DNA from: CAWJKP01 sp963843465 | GTDB lineage: Bacteria; Planctomycetota; Planctomycetia; Pirellulales; Thermoguttaceae | DNA: 64,000 nt | Direction: 5' to 3' | Assembly: GCA_963843465.1 (NCBI GenBank) | Contig: CAWJKP010000002.1 | Span: 558,001-622,000, forward strand | Part shown: positions 38,801-45,918 of the stretch, one piece after another | Position numbering within the stretch: the first letter of the stretch is position 1 | Layout of the letters: the number at the start of each line of letters is the position of its first letter | Program-made: the position numbers and the translations under genes | Notes under the pieces: generated by a model | What the model was told of the DNA's origin: nothing | The model's database searches: none | What the model saw: only the letters and a program-made list of their open reading frames with translations

Positions 38801-39844
38801 ACAACGCTGGCGCACTACCAGTGGACCCTGAATGCGGACGGCCTGGTCACCCAGGAGACGAGTCTCACGGACGGAACGACCAGCTATACCTACGATGCCG
38901 ACAACCAACTGACTTCCGCCGCTAACCCCTCTGTGACGGCTGAATACTACGTGTACGACGACAATGGGAACCGGACCGGCCGGGGGATCGTGACCGGCGA
39001 GGACAACGAGGTGCTCCACGAGGGGACGTACAACTACGTCTACGATAAGGATGGGAATCTCATCCAGAAGACGGACATCGCCAGCGGCGCCGAAACGCTG
39101 TACACCTACGACTACCGCAACCGCCTTACGGAGGTCGTCTCGAAGAACGCCTCGGGCGACGTGACGCAACAGGTAAGCTACACGTACGACGTGAACAACC
39201 AGCGGATCGGCGAGACGGTCGTCTCGGGCGCGACGACCACCGTCGAGCGGTTCGTCTTCAGCGACGGCGCGATCGCCATGCAGCTCAACGGCGCCGGCGC
39301 GGTGACGCACCAGTACTTGTACGGTCCGGGGGGGGCAGATCAAATCCTTGCCGACGACGCCCAGGGCACCGTCACCTGGGCGCTGACGGACCGCCTCGGC
39401 ACGGTGCGCGACCTGGTGAACTCCGCGGGCGTGGCGACCGACCACCTCGTCTACAGCAGTTTCGGGCAACTGCTGAGCGAGACCCACGCGGCCACGGACT
39501 TCCTTTTCGGCTATGCCGGAGGCGTCTTTGACCGTGCGACGGGGCTGGACTACGACGGCGCCCGCTACTACGACCCGTATTCCGGCCGTTTCATCAGCCA
39601 GGATCCGCTCTCGTTCAGCGCCGGCGACATGAACCTCTACAGCTACGTCGAGAACGACCCAACCAATGAGACCGATCCCACGGGGATGTGCCATGTTACG
39701 CTCCATGGGTCGGTAACTGCCTCCAACCCCCCGCCAACTTTTGAGCCAGGCTTTTGGAACGAGCCTGGGATTATCGACGCCAACAATTGCTGGAGTTATG
39801 CGCTAAATCGGCCGTACCGCGTCGGGGCGCACCCGCCCCGATAG
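35873..39844 (+). CDS. RHS/YD-repeat surface protein with LEPR-XLL-type leader
   Basis: ATG 35873 starts an Arg/Ser-rich leader ending LEWLESRVMLSF, the planctomycete LEPR-XLL-type export motif. A short N-terminal region (VGVEGKALSSATDVQLPGIG, DFQRYYES) leads into dozens of YD repeats (TYDALGNVT, TYTYDAEGDMLS types) from about residue 200 to 1220. The RHS core boundary GARYYDPYSGRFISQDP is followed by NLYSYVENDPTNETDPTG, and then the variable C-terminal tip begins (NNCWSYALNRP). A 56-bp hairpin element then causes a stop at 39842. RHS shells encapsulate and deliver C-terminal toxins or act as surface adhesins. The long minus-strand frame opposite is only a codon shadow. Confidence 0.9.
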   Translation: MFKSSRRSRRSSTERLSRSRRAERRNARRLQLEWLESRVMLSFSYAVNTLATTIEPGAPQREFYSEVGPALDGAVPVMSASVGVEGKALSSATDVQLPGIGLSLDFQRYYESSRATTDVGLGVGWTDSYSDYLTFANNGTIAWTNSEGNATTFTPNGLGGFQDPAGTFGVFTPTGSGYAYQNTSGLVYQFNLQGRLTEIYDRNGNALDVAYNGSGQITTVTEADDPALQLTFTYTAGHITAISDGTGRTWSYAYSGNKLVQVTDPSPGTAVTMHYSYYSATSRLQQITDPDGGTTLFTYNRNQLVSSMTEPGGSSMTFSYTTSPRQTAVTNERGYTTTYTLDSQGDVTAVKFPDGSRETFTWQNGVETSSTDALGNTTTYQHDALGNVTQVVDPARNVTTATYNAFGEMTSITQPGGSVTQYEYDANGNMLQMTDAMGDVVTMTYDSHGLMLTETRPKGNLVGANAASFTNTYTYDAAGDMLTFSTGLPSVTSYTYDARGDTLTETDALGHTTTMTYDVLGRPISTTDALGGVTTDTYDAMGAVVSTTDALGQTTTYTYDPRHNLVKTVNPDGSVVTQVYDADGNEVEQIDELGRVTRTTYNDRNQPVTTVFPDGSKVSRQYNAEGWLTASTDARGYTTRFAYDALGNVIRETDPLGGVTTYTYDAEGDMLSVTDPLGRTTSYGYDLLGRQTTVTDPLGETTTTAYDADGNIVSVTDPLGHTTSYTYDVLDRQTSSTDALGQVTTTTYDANGNVTSVTDPAGNTTTYSYDALNRVTSQTDALGDVQTYVYDAVGNLTSYTDGDGRTTHYTYDSRNRERSEQWLNASGSPIWTVSYTYDADGELTKESDPDSTYTYKYNAMGRVTSVDNKGTPGVPNVVLYYGYDADGDETASAETINGVAGASESMTYDALGNETRITQTGNGVSNKLVTLSYDAASDLVGVTRYANLAGTALVDATTYGYDSAGQLTQQTDSHGATTLAHYQWTLNADGLVTQETSLTDGTTSYTYDADNQLTSAANPSVTAEYYVYDDNGNRTGRGIVTGEDNEVLHEGTYNYVYDKDGNLIQKTDIASGAETLYTYDYRNRLTEVVSKNASGDVTQQVSYTYDVNNQRIGETVVSGATTTVERFVFSDGAIAMQLNGAGAVTHQYLYGPGGADQILADDAQGTVTWALTDRLGTVRDLVNSAGVATDHLVYSSFGQLLSETHAATDFLFGYAGGVFDRATGLDYDGARYYDPYSGRFISQDPLSFSAGDMNLYSYVENDPTNETDPTGMCHVTLHGSVTASNPPPTFEPGFWNEPGIIDANNCWSYALNRPYRVGAHPPR

Positions 39845-39869
39845 GGTTAAAACGCCCGCTAGGGCGACC
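39814..39869. repeat. 56-bp hairpin insertion inside the RHS C-terminal tip
   Basis: Removing 39814-39869 joins NCWSYALNRP directly to QPGEGAGQTIK in one frame. The inserted DNA holds two hairpins, TCGGGGCG-cacc-CGCCCCGA (39822-39841) and CGCCC-gcta-GGGCG (39853-39866). It brings in the TAG at 39842-39844 and a frame change (56 is not a multiple of 3). Exact edges are uncertain by a base or two. Confidence 0.65.
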
Positions 39870-40287
39870 CCAACCCGGCGAGGGCGCTGGCCAAACGATT
39901 AAGAGCGGCATTGTCGGCGGTTTCGTGGGAGACTTGAACGCCGCTGCATTACGGGACAACCCTTACGGCGTTTTGCCTTTGGCGCCGGGCGCCAATCCTC
40001 TGCCTGGATATCACAGGATTCAAGGGTTCGTCGACCCGCAGAACGGCGATTACCATTGGTATCGCCAAGATGCAGACCTCACCTGGTCACAGAAGCACGG
40101 CAACGGTTACGCGACGAATTTGGACGCCTCCGGCCACGTGATCACGAATCCTGTCTTCGCAGACAATAATTACTCGAGGCCCGGAGCTTATATGGGCGCA
40201 CCGACAGGTGTGATATATAACCCATTGGACTACGGGCCGGGGGAGAACTATTCCGTGGCATTGCCTGTGCTGCAGGCACCGAATTAG
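39870..40287 (+). pseudogene. Severed second half of the RHS C-terminal effector-like domain
   Basis: The frame continues the RHS tip as QPGEGAGQTIKSGIVGGF, then GYHRIQGFVDPQNGDYHWYR, DLTWSQKHGNGYATNLDASG and VITNPVFADNNYS, ending at 40287. Together with the NCWSYAL half upstream this forms a domain of about 150 residues with a conserved-looking Cys (NCW) and His (DYHWYRQD). I recognise the pattern NC-x-YAL ... YHWYRQD ... WSxK from unannotated bacterial proteins but know no proven function; a papain-like Cys-His fold is a guess. It has no start of its own, so it is silent unless the element is bypassed. Confidence 0.65.
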
Positions 40288-40306
40288 TTTCTGTTCCGGA
40301 AAGCCC

Positions 40307-40364
40307 ATTGTCGCCTTTCGCTCCGCGAAAGTAGCGCTGCTTTCGCGGAGCGAAAGGCGACAAT
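40307..40364. repeat. Inverted-repeat element, family B copy 2
   Basis: Perfect 25-bp arms (40307-40331 and 40340-40364) share GTCGCCTTTCGCTCCGCG with copy 1 at 11158-11243. The loop is only 8 bases here against 36 there. It sits just after the RHS remnant. Confidence 0.9.
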
Positions 40365-40567
40365 CTAGCCCGCCGGTTCTTTCCGCAACAGGAACGAATT
40401 AACGTGACCGTTCTGCCAACTGCACCCTGTCAGCCACGCAGGGGGACACGGAGAACAGGGGCAACCGTTCCAGCACGTCACGAAGATAGAAGAGCTGACA
40501 CATTTCGGCCCACATCGCCCCGCGCCACCGCGGGCGCGACTTCCCGATCGCCGATGGGATGGTCAAA

Positions 40568-40739
40568 CGGGTAGCATGGGTAAGAGAGATCGTTCGCGGC
40601 TCGGAATGTAGCAGGCACACGCCGTGTGCCGTCCGTTCCTAGAGGCGGCGACAGCGGACGGCACACGGCGCGTGCCTGCTACATGAAGCGCTTGCCCGTG
40701 CGAGGCGGAAACCACGGGCAGGAATGCCCATGCTACCCG
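40568..40739. repeat. Nested inverted repeats (families F and G)
   Basis: Outer arms CGGGTAGCATGGG (40568-40580) and CCCATGCTACCCG (40727-40739) enclose a second pair: 40609-40635 and 40655-40681, sharing AGCAGGCACACGCCGTGTGC with one mismatch. The outer right arm also carries GGGCAGGAATGCCCA, which recurs at 42915-42936. One element appears to have inserted into another. The stop of ygiQ lies 3 bases beyond the outer arm. The stretch 40365-40567 holds nothing else recognisable. Confidence 0.75.
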
Positions 40740-40741
40740 CG

Positions 40742-42676
40742 CTAGCGGCGGTCGCGGCGGGCGGCCGTCTTGCGATGGGGACGGTAGCCGCCGACAGAAC
40801 CCGGCCGCGAGTCGCGCTTTCGAGGCGATCGGCCGTCCGGCCGGGGTCGTCGCGCTCCCTTGGGTGGATTGGAGGGGATCAGGCTGTCGGGCTCCTCCCC
40901 GATCAGGTCGGCGCGGCCGGCCTCTTCCAGGGCCTGGCGGACGTCGAAGTAGTTCTCCGGCTTCCAGAACTGCAACAAGGCCCGCTGCAACCGCCGCTCC
41001 CGGGCGCCGCGGGCAACATAGACCGCTTTGCCCGTCATGGGGTCCAAGCCGGTGTAATACATGCAGGCCGCGATGTCGAAGGGGCTGGGAATGAAGTCCT
41101 GCACCTGGTCCGGCCGGTTGCCGGTCTGCTTCAGGTAGCACGCCAGGTGGATCATTGCGGCGAGGTCGCTGCCGGGATGGCTGGCGATGTAATAAGGGAT
41201 CAGCATTTGCCGCTTGCCGGCCCGGGCGGAGGCGGCGGCGAACTTGGCGGCGAAGGCGTCGTAATCCTCGCCGCAGGGTTTTTTCATCAGCGCCAGCACG
41301 CCCGGCTCGGTGTGCTCCGGGGCGACCTTCAAATGCCCGCCCACGTGGTGCCGGGCCAGCTCGTCGATGTACTCCGGGTTGCGCTGCGCCAGATCCATGC
41401 GGATCCCCGAAGCGACCAGCACCTTCTTGATGCCTTCCTGTTTGCGGGCCTCACGCATCAGGTCGATCAGCGGACCGTGCTCGGTGTTCAGCAGCTTGCA
41501 GACCGTGGGATGGATGCAGCTCAGCCGCCGGCACTTGGCGCGGACCTCCGGGCGGCTGCAATTCATGCGGTACATGTTGGCGGTCGGCCCGCCGATGTCG
41601 CTGACGGTTCCGCCGAACTGGAGATCTTCGCCCAGCCGGCGGATCTCGGCCAGGATCGACTTCTCGCTGCGGCTCTGGATCACCCGGCCTTCATGGGCCG
41701 TGATCGAGCAGAAGGTGCAGCCGCCGAAGCAGCCCCGCATGATCTGGATCGAGTGCTTGACCACCTCGAAGGCCGGCACTTTCTCCTCGCCGTAGCTGGG
41801 GTGCGGGCGGCGGGTGTAGGGCAGTCCGTAAACCCGGTCCATCTCCTCTTCCGTGAGCGGCAACTGCGGCGGGTTGACCACCACCGCCTCGCGGCCATGA
41901 TACTGGACCAGCCGCCGCGCATTTTCCGGGTTGGTCTCCAGGTGGGCAGCCCGCGTCATGGCGGCGAACGCCCGCTTGTCGGTGCTGACTTCCTCGAAGC
42001 TGGGCAAGGTGATGGAATTCTCGACCGGCGGGCTCCGGCTCGCGCCGAGCCGGTAGGCCACCCCGCGGAGATCGTAGAGCTGGTCGATCGGCCGTCCGGC
42101 CGCCAGCCGGGCCACAACCTCCAGCAGGGCCCTCTCGCCCATGCCGAAGACCAGCAGGTCGGCCTTGGCGTCCATCACGATCGAGCGGCGGACTTTCTCG
42201 CTCCAGTAGTCGAAATGGGCCAGCCGCCGCAGGCTGGCCTCGACGCCGCCGGCGATGATCGGCACGCCCTTGTAGGCCTCCCTCGCCCGCTGGCAATAGG
42301 CCAAGGTGGCCCGGTCCGGCCGCCGGCCGATCCGCCCGCCGGGGCTGTAGGCATCGTCGTTGCGGACCTTCTTATTGGCCGTGTAGTGGTTGATCATCGA
42401 ATCCATGTTGCCGGCGCTGACGGCAAAACAGATCCGCGGCCGGCCGAAGCGCCGCCAGGGCTCGCAGGAGCGCCAGTCGGGCTGGCTGAGGATGGCCACG
42501 CGGTAGCCGGCGTCTTCCAGCAGCCGGCCCAACAGCGCCATGGCGAAGCTGGGATGATCCACGTAGGCGTCGCCGCTGACGAAGACCACGTCGACCCTTT
42601 CCCAGCCGCGCGCGGCGACTTCCTCGGGAGTCATGGGGAGCGGCGGCGAGCGTTCGGGGGTCGGGATGACGGTCAT
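40742..42676 (-). CDS. ygiQ: YgiQ-family radical SAM protein
   Basis: ATG 42676 (MTVIPTPERSPPLPMTPEEV) is chosen over 42772; ATG 42634 is also possible. The 644-aa protein has the B12-binding-like N-terminal region (ERVDVVFVSGDAYVDHPSF), GVEASLRRLAHFDYWS, and the radical SAM motif GCFGGCTFC with three Cys for a 4Fe-4S cluster. FGGTVSDIGGPTANMYRMNC and YIASHPGSDLAAMIHLACYL follow, and the C-terminal tail is Arg/Lys-rich. YgiQ proteins are widespread and cut S-adenosylmethionine to make a radical, but their substrate is not established. The sequence is full-length and unbroken. Confidence 0.92.
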   Translation of the reverse strand: MTVIPTPERSPPLPMTPEEVAARGWERVDVVFVSGDAYVDHPSFAMALLGRLLEDAGYRVAILSQPDWRSCEPWRRFGRPRICFAVSAGNMDSMINHYTANKKVRNDDAYSPGGRIGRRPDRATLAYCQRAREAYKGVPIIAGGVEASLRRLAHFDYWSEKVRRSIVMDAKADLLVFGMGERALLEVVARLAAGRPIDQLYDLRGVAYRLGASRSPPVENSITLPSFEEVSTDKRAFAAMTRAAHLETNPENARRLVQYHGREAVVVNPPQLPLTEEEMDRVYGLPYTRRPHPSYGEEKVPAFEVVKHSIQIMRGCFGGCTFCSITAHEGRVIQSRSEKSILAEIRRLGEDLQFGGTVSDIGGPTANMYRMNCSRPEVRAKCRRLSCIHPTVCKLLNTEHGPLIDLMREARKQEGIKKVLVASGIRMDLAQRNPEYIDELARHHVGGHLKVAPEHTEPGVLALMKKPCGEDYDAFAAKFAAASARAGKRQMLIPYYIASHPGSDLAAMIHLACYLKQTGNRPDQVQDFIPSPFDIAACMYYTGLDPMTGKAVYVARGARERRLQRALLQFWKPENYFDVRQALEEAGRADLIGEEPDSLIPSNPPKGARRPRPDGRSPRKRDSRPGSVGGYRPHRKTAARRDRR

Positions 42677-42850
42677 ATCACTATTGTAGCCGTTTCCAGG
42701 AGACGGGCCCGATTTCCGTGGCCAGGCTACTCTCCATCCAAGAGATGGATAGGGTGAGGGGACGACGGGCAAACCTCCAACCTGGAGGCGTGGATCCGAG
42801 TCTTGGAAATCGGCCGGCGCGGCAATGTTGAACGTCGCGGACCTCCACGG

Positions 42851-42936
42851 GTAGGATGGGCATTCTTGCCCGTCCTTGCCTATTCGCTCTTATCTGGCGG
42901 GCCATCGTTGAGGTCGGGCAGGAATGCCCAACCTAC
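42851..42936. repeat. Inverted-repeat element, family F
   Basis: Arms GTAGGATGGGCATTCTTGCC (42851-42870) and its near-complement at 42915-42936 (GGGCAGGAATGCCCAACC) flank about 43 bases. The right arm shares GGGCAGGAATGCCCA with the element ending at 40739. It lies in the 42677-43031 gap between divergent genes, where no other feature is visible. Confidence 0.8.
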
Positions 42937-43031
42937 ACTCGGCTTTCGCCGCGGAACGGCTCTTGGGAAATTCGATCCTATCGGCGATAATCCCGTCCGC
43001 CCTCCCCCGTCCGCCAAGGAGCTTGGACACG

Positions 43032-44066
43032 ATGTTTCCAACCATCGCCAGGACCGCTCCAGCGCGGATCTTGATCGTCCGGCTTAGCGCCGTGGGGGAC
43101 GTCGTCCACGGCGTGCCGGTGCTCAACGCCCTGCGAGATGCCCTTCCTCAGGCGTTTCTAGCTTGGGTCGTCGAATCACGGGCGGCCCCGCTGTTGCGGG
43201 GGCATAAGTCGCTGGACGAGTTGATCGTCGTCCCCCGCGGCTGGTTGAAATCGCCGGCCGCGGTCTGGCGGCTACGCCGCCGGTTGCGGGCGATGCACTT
43301 CGATCTGACCATCGATCTCCAGGGGCTTACCAAGAGTGCCGTCGCCGCCTGGCTTTCGGGGGCTCCGCGGCGGATCGGCTTCGGCGGGGCCAATGGCCGC
43401 GAGTTGAGCCCCTGGCTGAACAACCAGCGGATGGTGAGCACGGCCCGGCACGTCATCGACTGCAACCTGGAACTGCTCCAGGCGCTGGGGATCGAGTCGC
43501 CCGAGGTGCGGTTCGACCTGCCCGAAAGCCCGGACGACGGGGCGGCGGCCGAGCGGATCATCCGCGAGGCCGGGGTGGGCGACCGGTTTGCAGTGATCAA
43601 TCCGGGGGCTGGCTGGCCCTCGAAGCTTTGGCCGCCCGAGCGGTTTGCCGCGGTGGCCCGCCACTTGGGCCGTGGCGGCATGCCCACGGTCGTCGTTTGG
43701 GGGGGGCAACAGGAGCGGGATTGGGCCGCCCAGATCGTCGCCGGCAGCAACGGCTACGGCCGACTGGCCCCGGCCACCAGTCTCACGGAGTTGGCGGCCC
43801 TGGCCCGACGGGCCTGTCTGTTCATCGCCTCCGACACCGGACCGCTGCACATCGCCGCCGCCGTGGCGACGCCCTGCGTTGGGCTGTATGGACCCATGTC
43901 CGGCCAACGGAACGGTCCCTACGGCCCCCAGCACGTGATCCTTCAGCCACGGCAGTTCGAGGGCACCAGCCGCCAGCGTCGCAACGCCCCGCCCGAGTTG
44001 ATGGCCGCGATTACGCCGGAGATGGTCTGCCAAGCCTGCGATCAGATCCTAGGTCTTGGGACTTAG
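43032..44066 (+). CDS. Family 9 glycosyltransferase (LPS heptosyltransferase-like)
   Basis: ATG 43032 opens MFPTIARTAPARILIVRLSA followed by VGDVVHGVPVLNAL, the donor-side start of the GT9 GT-B fold. LTIDLQGLTKSAVAAWLSGA and RIGF are the next conserved parts. The C-terminal domain has VINPGAGWPSKLWPPERFA and FIASDTGPLHIAAA with VGLYGPM, the ADP-heptose binding region. The 344-aa length is normal for WaaC/WaaF relatives. It should add heptose to a lipid A or other core acceptor and so points to an LPS-bearing outer membrane. A minisatellite and repeat follow directly after its stop. Confidence 0.9.
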   Translation: MFPTIARTAPARILIVRLSAVGDVVHGVPVLNALRDALPQAFLAWVVESRAAPLLRGHKSLDELIVVPRGWLKSPAAVWRLRRRLRAMHFDLTIDLQGLTKSAVAAWLSGAPRRIGFGGANGRELSPWLNNQRMVSTARHVIDCNLELLQALGIESPEVRFDLPESPDDGAAAERIIREAGVGDRFAVINPGAGWPSKLWPPERFAAVARHLGRGGMPTVVVWGGQQERDWAAQIVAGSNGYGRLAPATSLTELAALARRACLFIASDTGPLHIAAAVATPCVGLYGPMSGQRNGPYGPQHVILQPRQFEGTSRQRRNAPPELMAAITPEMVCQACDQILGLGT

Positions 44067-44079
44067 GTCTTGGGACTTC

Positions 44080-44120
44080 AGCATAACGGCCGGCAAATGT
44101 TATGCTAAAGCATAACCTAC
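44080..44120. repeat. Inverted-repeat element, family C copy 1
   Basis: AGCATAAC (44080-44087) and GTTATGCTAAAGCATAACC (44099-44117) form an asymmetric hairpin pair with loop GGCCGGCAAAT. Its complement matches the loop of copy 2 at 63370-63424, so the two are related; the left arm is truncated here. Confidence 0.75.
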
Positions 44121-44123
44121 CTC

Positions 44124-44256
44124 CCAAGGCCAAAGACCAAAAACCCAAGGCCAAAGACCCAAGGCCAAAGACCCAAGGCCAAAGACCCAAGGCCAAAGAC
44201 CCAAGGCCAAAGACCCAAGGCCAAAGACCCAAGGCCAAAGACCCAAGACCAAAGAC
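44124..44256. repeat. 14-bp tandem repeat (minisatellite)
   Basis: The unit CCAAGGCCAAAGAC occurs seven times in a row without change from 44145 to 44242, with one variant copy (44243-44256, G to A) and one separate copy at 44124-44137. There are no spacers, so it is not a CRISPR. It ends 8 bases before the likely GTG start of the CorC-like gene. Fourteen bases shift the reading frame with each copy gained or lost. Confidence 0.95.
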
Positions 44257-44263
44257 CCGTGCC

Positions 44264-45567
44264 GTGTCCTTAGCGTGGGAATTGTCGATCATCGTGCTGT
44301 CGATCCTCGCCAGCGGACTGCTGGCGGCGGCCGAGATTGCTCTTTCCAGGCGCGGCGAAGCCGGCTTGAGGAAAGGGCCCAATCGGGCAGCGTTGCCGCT
44401 CGAGTCGCCCTGCAACTGGCCGGGTCCCCCCATGGCGTGGTGCCGGCGATCCGCGTCGGCGTGACGTTGCTTTGCACCCTGGCGGCCGTCCTCGGGGGAC
44501 GCGGGCTGGCCAGCTACCTGGCCCAACAACTTGCGCGGGTCCCGCTGGCGACGGTGGTTGCGTATCGAGAGGGGATCGCCCTGGCGGCGGTGGTGCTGGG
44601 CGTGTCGATGCTGGTGCTGGTGCTGGGCCAGCTCGTGCCCAAGCGGCTGGCCCTGGCCGCTGCCGAACGGACGTCACTGATCGTGGCGGTGCCGGTCGAG
44701 ACGCTGGCGCGGATTGTCCGCCCGATGGTCTGGCTGGTCGACGCGGCGGCCGAGCTGATCCTCTCGCTGTTGGGCCAGCGGCCGAGGCCCGGCACGAGCG
44801 TCTCCGTCGAGGACATCGAATCGCTGCTCCGCGACAGCACCCGGGAAGGGATCCTCGAGCCCTCGGAGCAACTGGTGGCCAGCCGCGCGCTGCACTTGGG
44901 CGACCGCACGGTGAAAGAGATCATGCGGCCGCGGGTGGAGATCGACGCGATCAACGTCGACACGCCGCCGGACGAGGTGATCGGCGCGGTGGCCATGGCC
45001 GGCTTTTCCCGGCTGCCGGTCCACGAGGGCGACCTGGACCACATCCTCGGCTTCGTTTACACCAAGGACCTCTTACGGCAGCAGCACATGGGCTGGCCGA
45101 TCGAGCTGCGGAAGCTGATCCGGCCCCCTCTGCTGGTCCCCGAGACGCTACGGATCGACAAGCTGCTGGAGGCGTTCCGGCAGAAGCGGACGCAGATGGC
45201 CCTGGTACTGGACGAGTTCGGCGGCACGGAGGGGCTGGTCACCATGGAGGACGTGCTGGAGGAGCTGGTCGGGGAAATCCACGACGAATACCGCCAGGAG
45301 CACCAGCAGCGGATCGTCAAGCGCGATGCCCGCAGTTGGCTGGTCGACGGGTCGGTGAACCTGGACGAGTTGTTGGACGCCGTGGGGCTGGACCGTTCTC
45401 GCGCCGGTCCCGCTCGCGGCTTCACCACGGCCGCCGGGCTGGTGATCTCGCTTTTGGGACGAATCCCCCAGGTCGGCGACGTGGCCGGCTGGAAGGGCCT
45501 TGCTCTGGAGGTGGTCGACATGCACGGTCCCCGCATCGACCGCTTGCTGGTCACGCGCCATGCCTAA
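44264..45567 (+). CDS. CorC/CNNM-like hemolysin-family membrane protein, one frame break
   Basis: GTG 44264 (or TTG 44282) opens WELSIIVLSILASGLLAAAE, the first membrane helix of the DUF21/CNNM domain. Near 44349-44352 one base seems missing; after repair ALS continues as ARRSRLEERA and three more helices. A CBS pair (VKEIMRPRVEIDAINVDTP, RLPVHEGDLDHILGFVYTKD, MALVLDEFGGTEGLVTMED) and the C-terminal CorC_HlyC domain (ARSWLVDGSVNLDELLDAVG) follow. Such proteins take part in Mg2+/Co2+ transport or its control. The gene begins 8 bases after the minisatellite, so repeat-number change could affect its translation start region. Confidence 0.85.
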
Positions 45568-45632
45568 GGGCCTGGAGAACTCTGCGGACCGTAACTGTCT
45601 GGCATCATTCAACTTGCGGAGAATGACCCGGG

Positions 45633-45690
45633 TTGTGGTGCAGGCGTCCCGCCTGCGATTCCTGGGGCAGGCGGGACGCCTGCACCACAA
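45633..45690. repeat. Inverted-repeat element, family A copy 2
   Basis: Perfect 24-bp arms (45633-45656 and 45667-45690) begin TTGTGGTGCAGGCGTCCCGC, as in copies 1 and 3. The loop GATTCCTGGG has the same size and a shared TTCC. The rest of the 45568-45918 gap shows no feature. Confidence 0.92.
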
Positions 45691-45918
45691 GCGCCAGCGT
45701 AGGATTTGCGGGCGGTAATGCTTTTAACGAGGAGCGCGAAAACATGCATCCTAAGGGAACTGTAGCGCCGATGGATTACAGCGGAGAAAACGTGCAGGCA
45801 CGATAATCCTGGCGTTCCGTCCGCCATGAGTCCATAAGTGGCGTTCGTGCTGCGGGATGTCGCGGCGATCGACGGCCTTACTACAAACCCCTCTGCTGAG
45901 CGGACAGGAGACGTTCCG

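Noticed and set aside
36554..39706. Long open frame (1050 codons) on the minus strand opposite the RHS gene
   Set aside because: It mirrors the codon pattern of the YD repeats, has no known domain or signal peptide, and is a composition shadow.
44124..44256. Possible CRISPR array
   Set aside because: The 14-bp units are directly joined without spacers, and there are no cas genes; it is a minisatellite.
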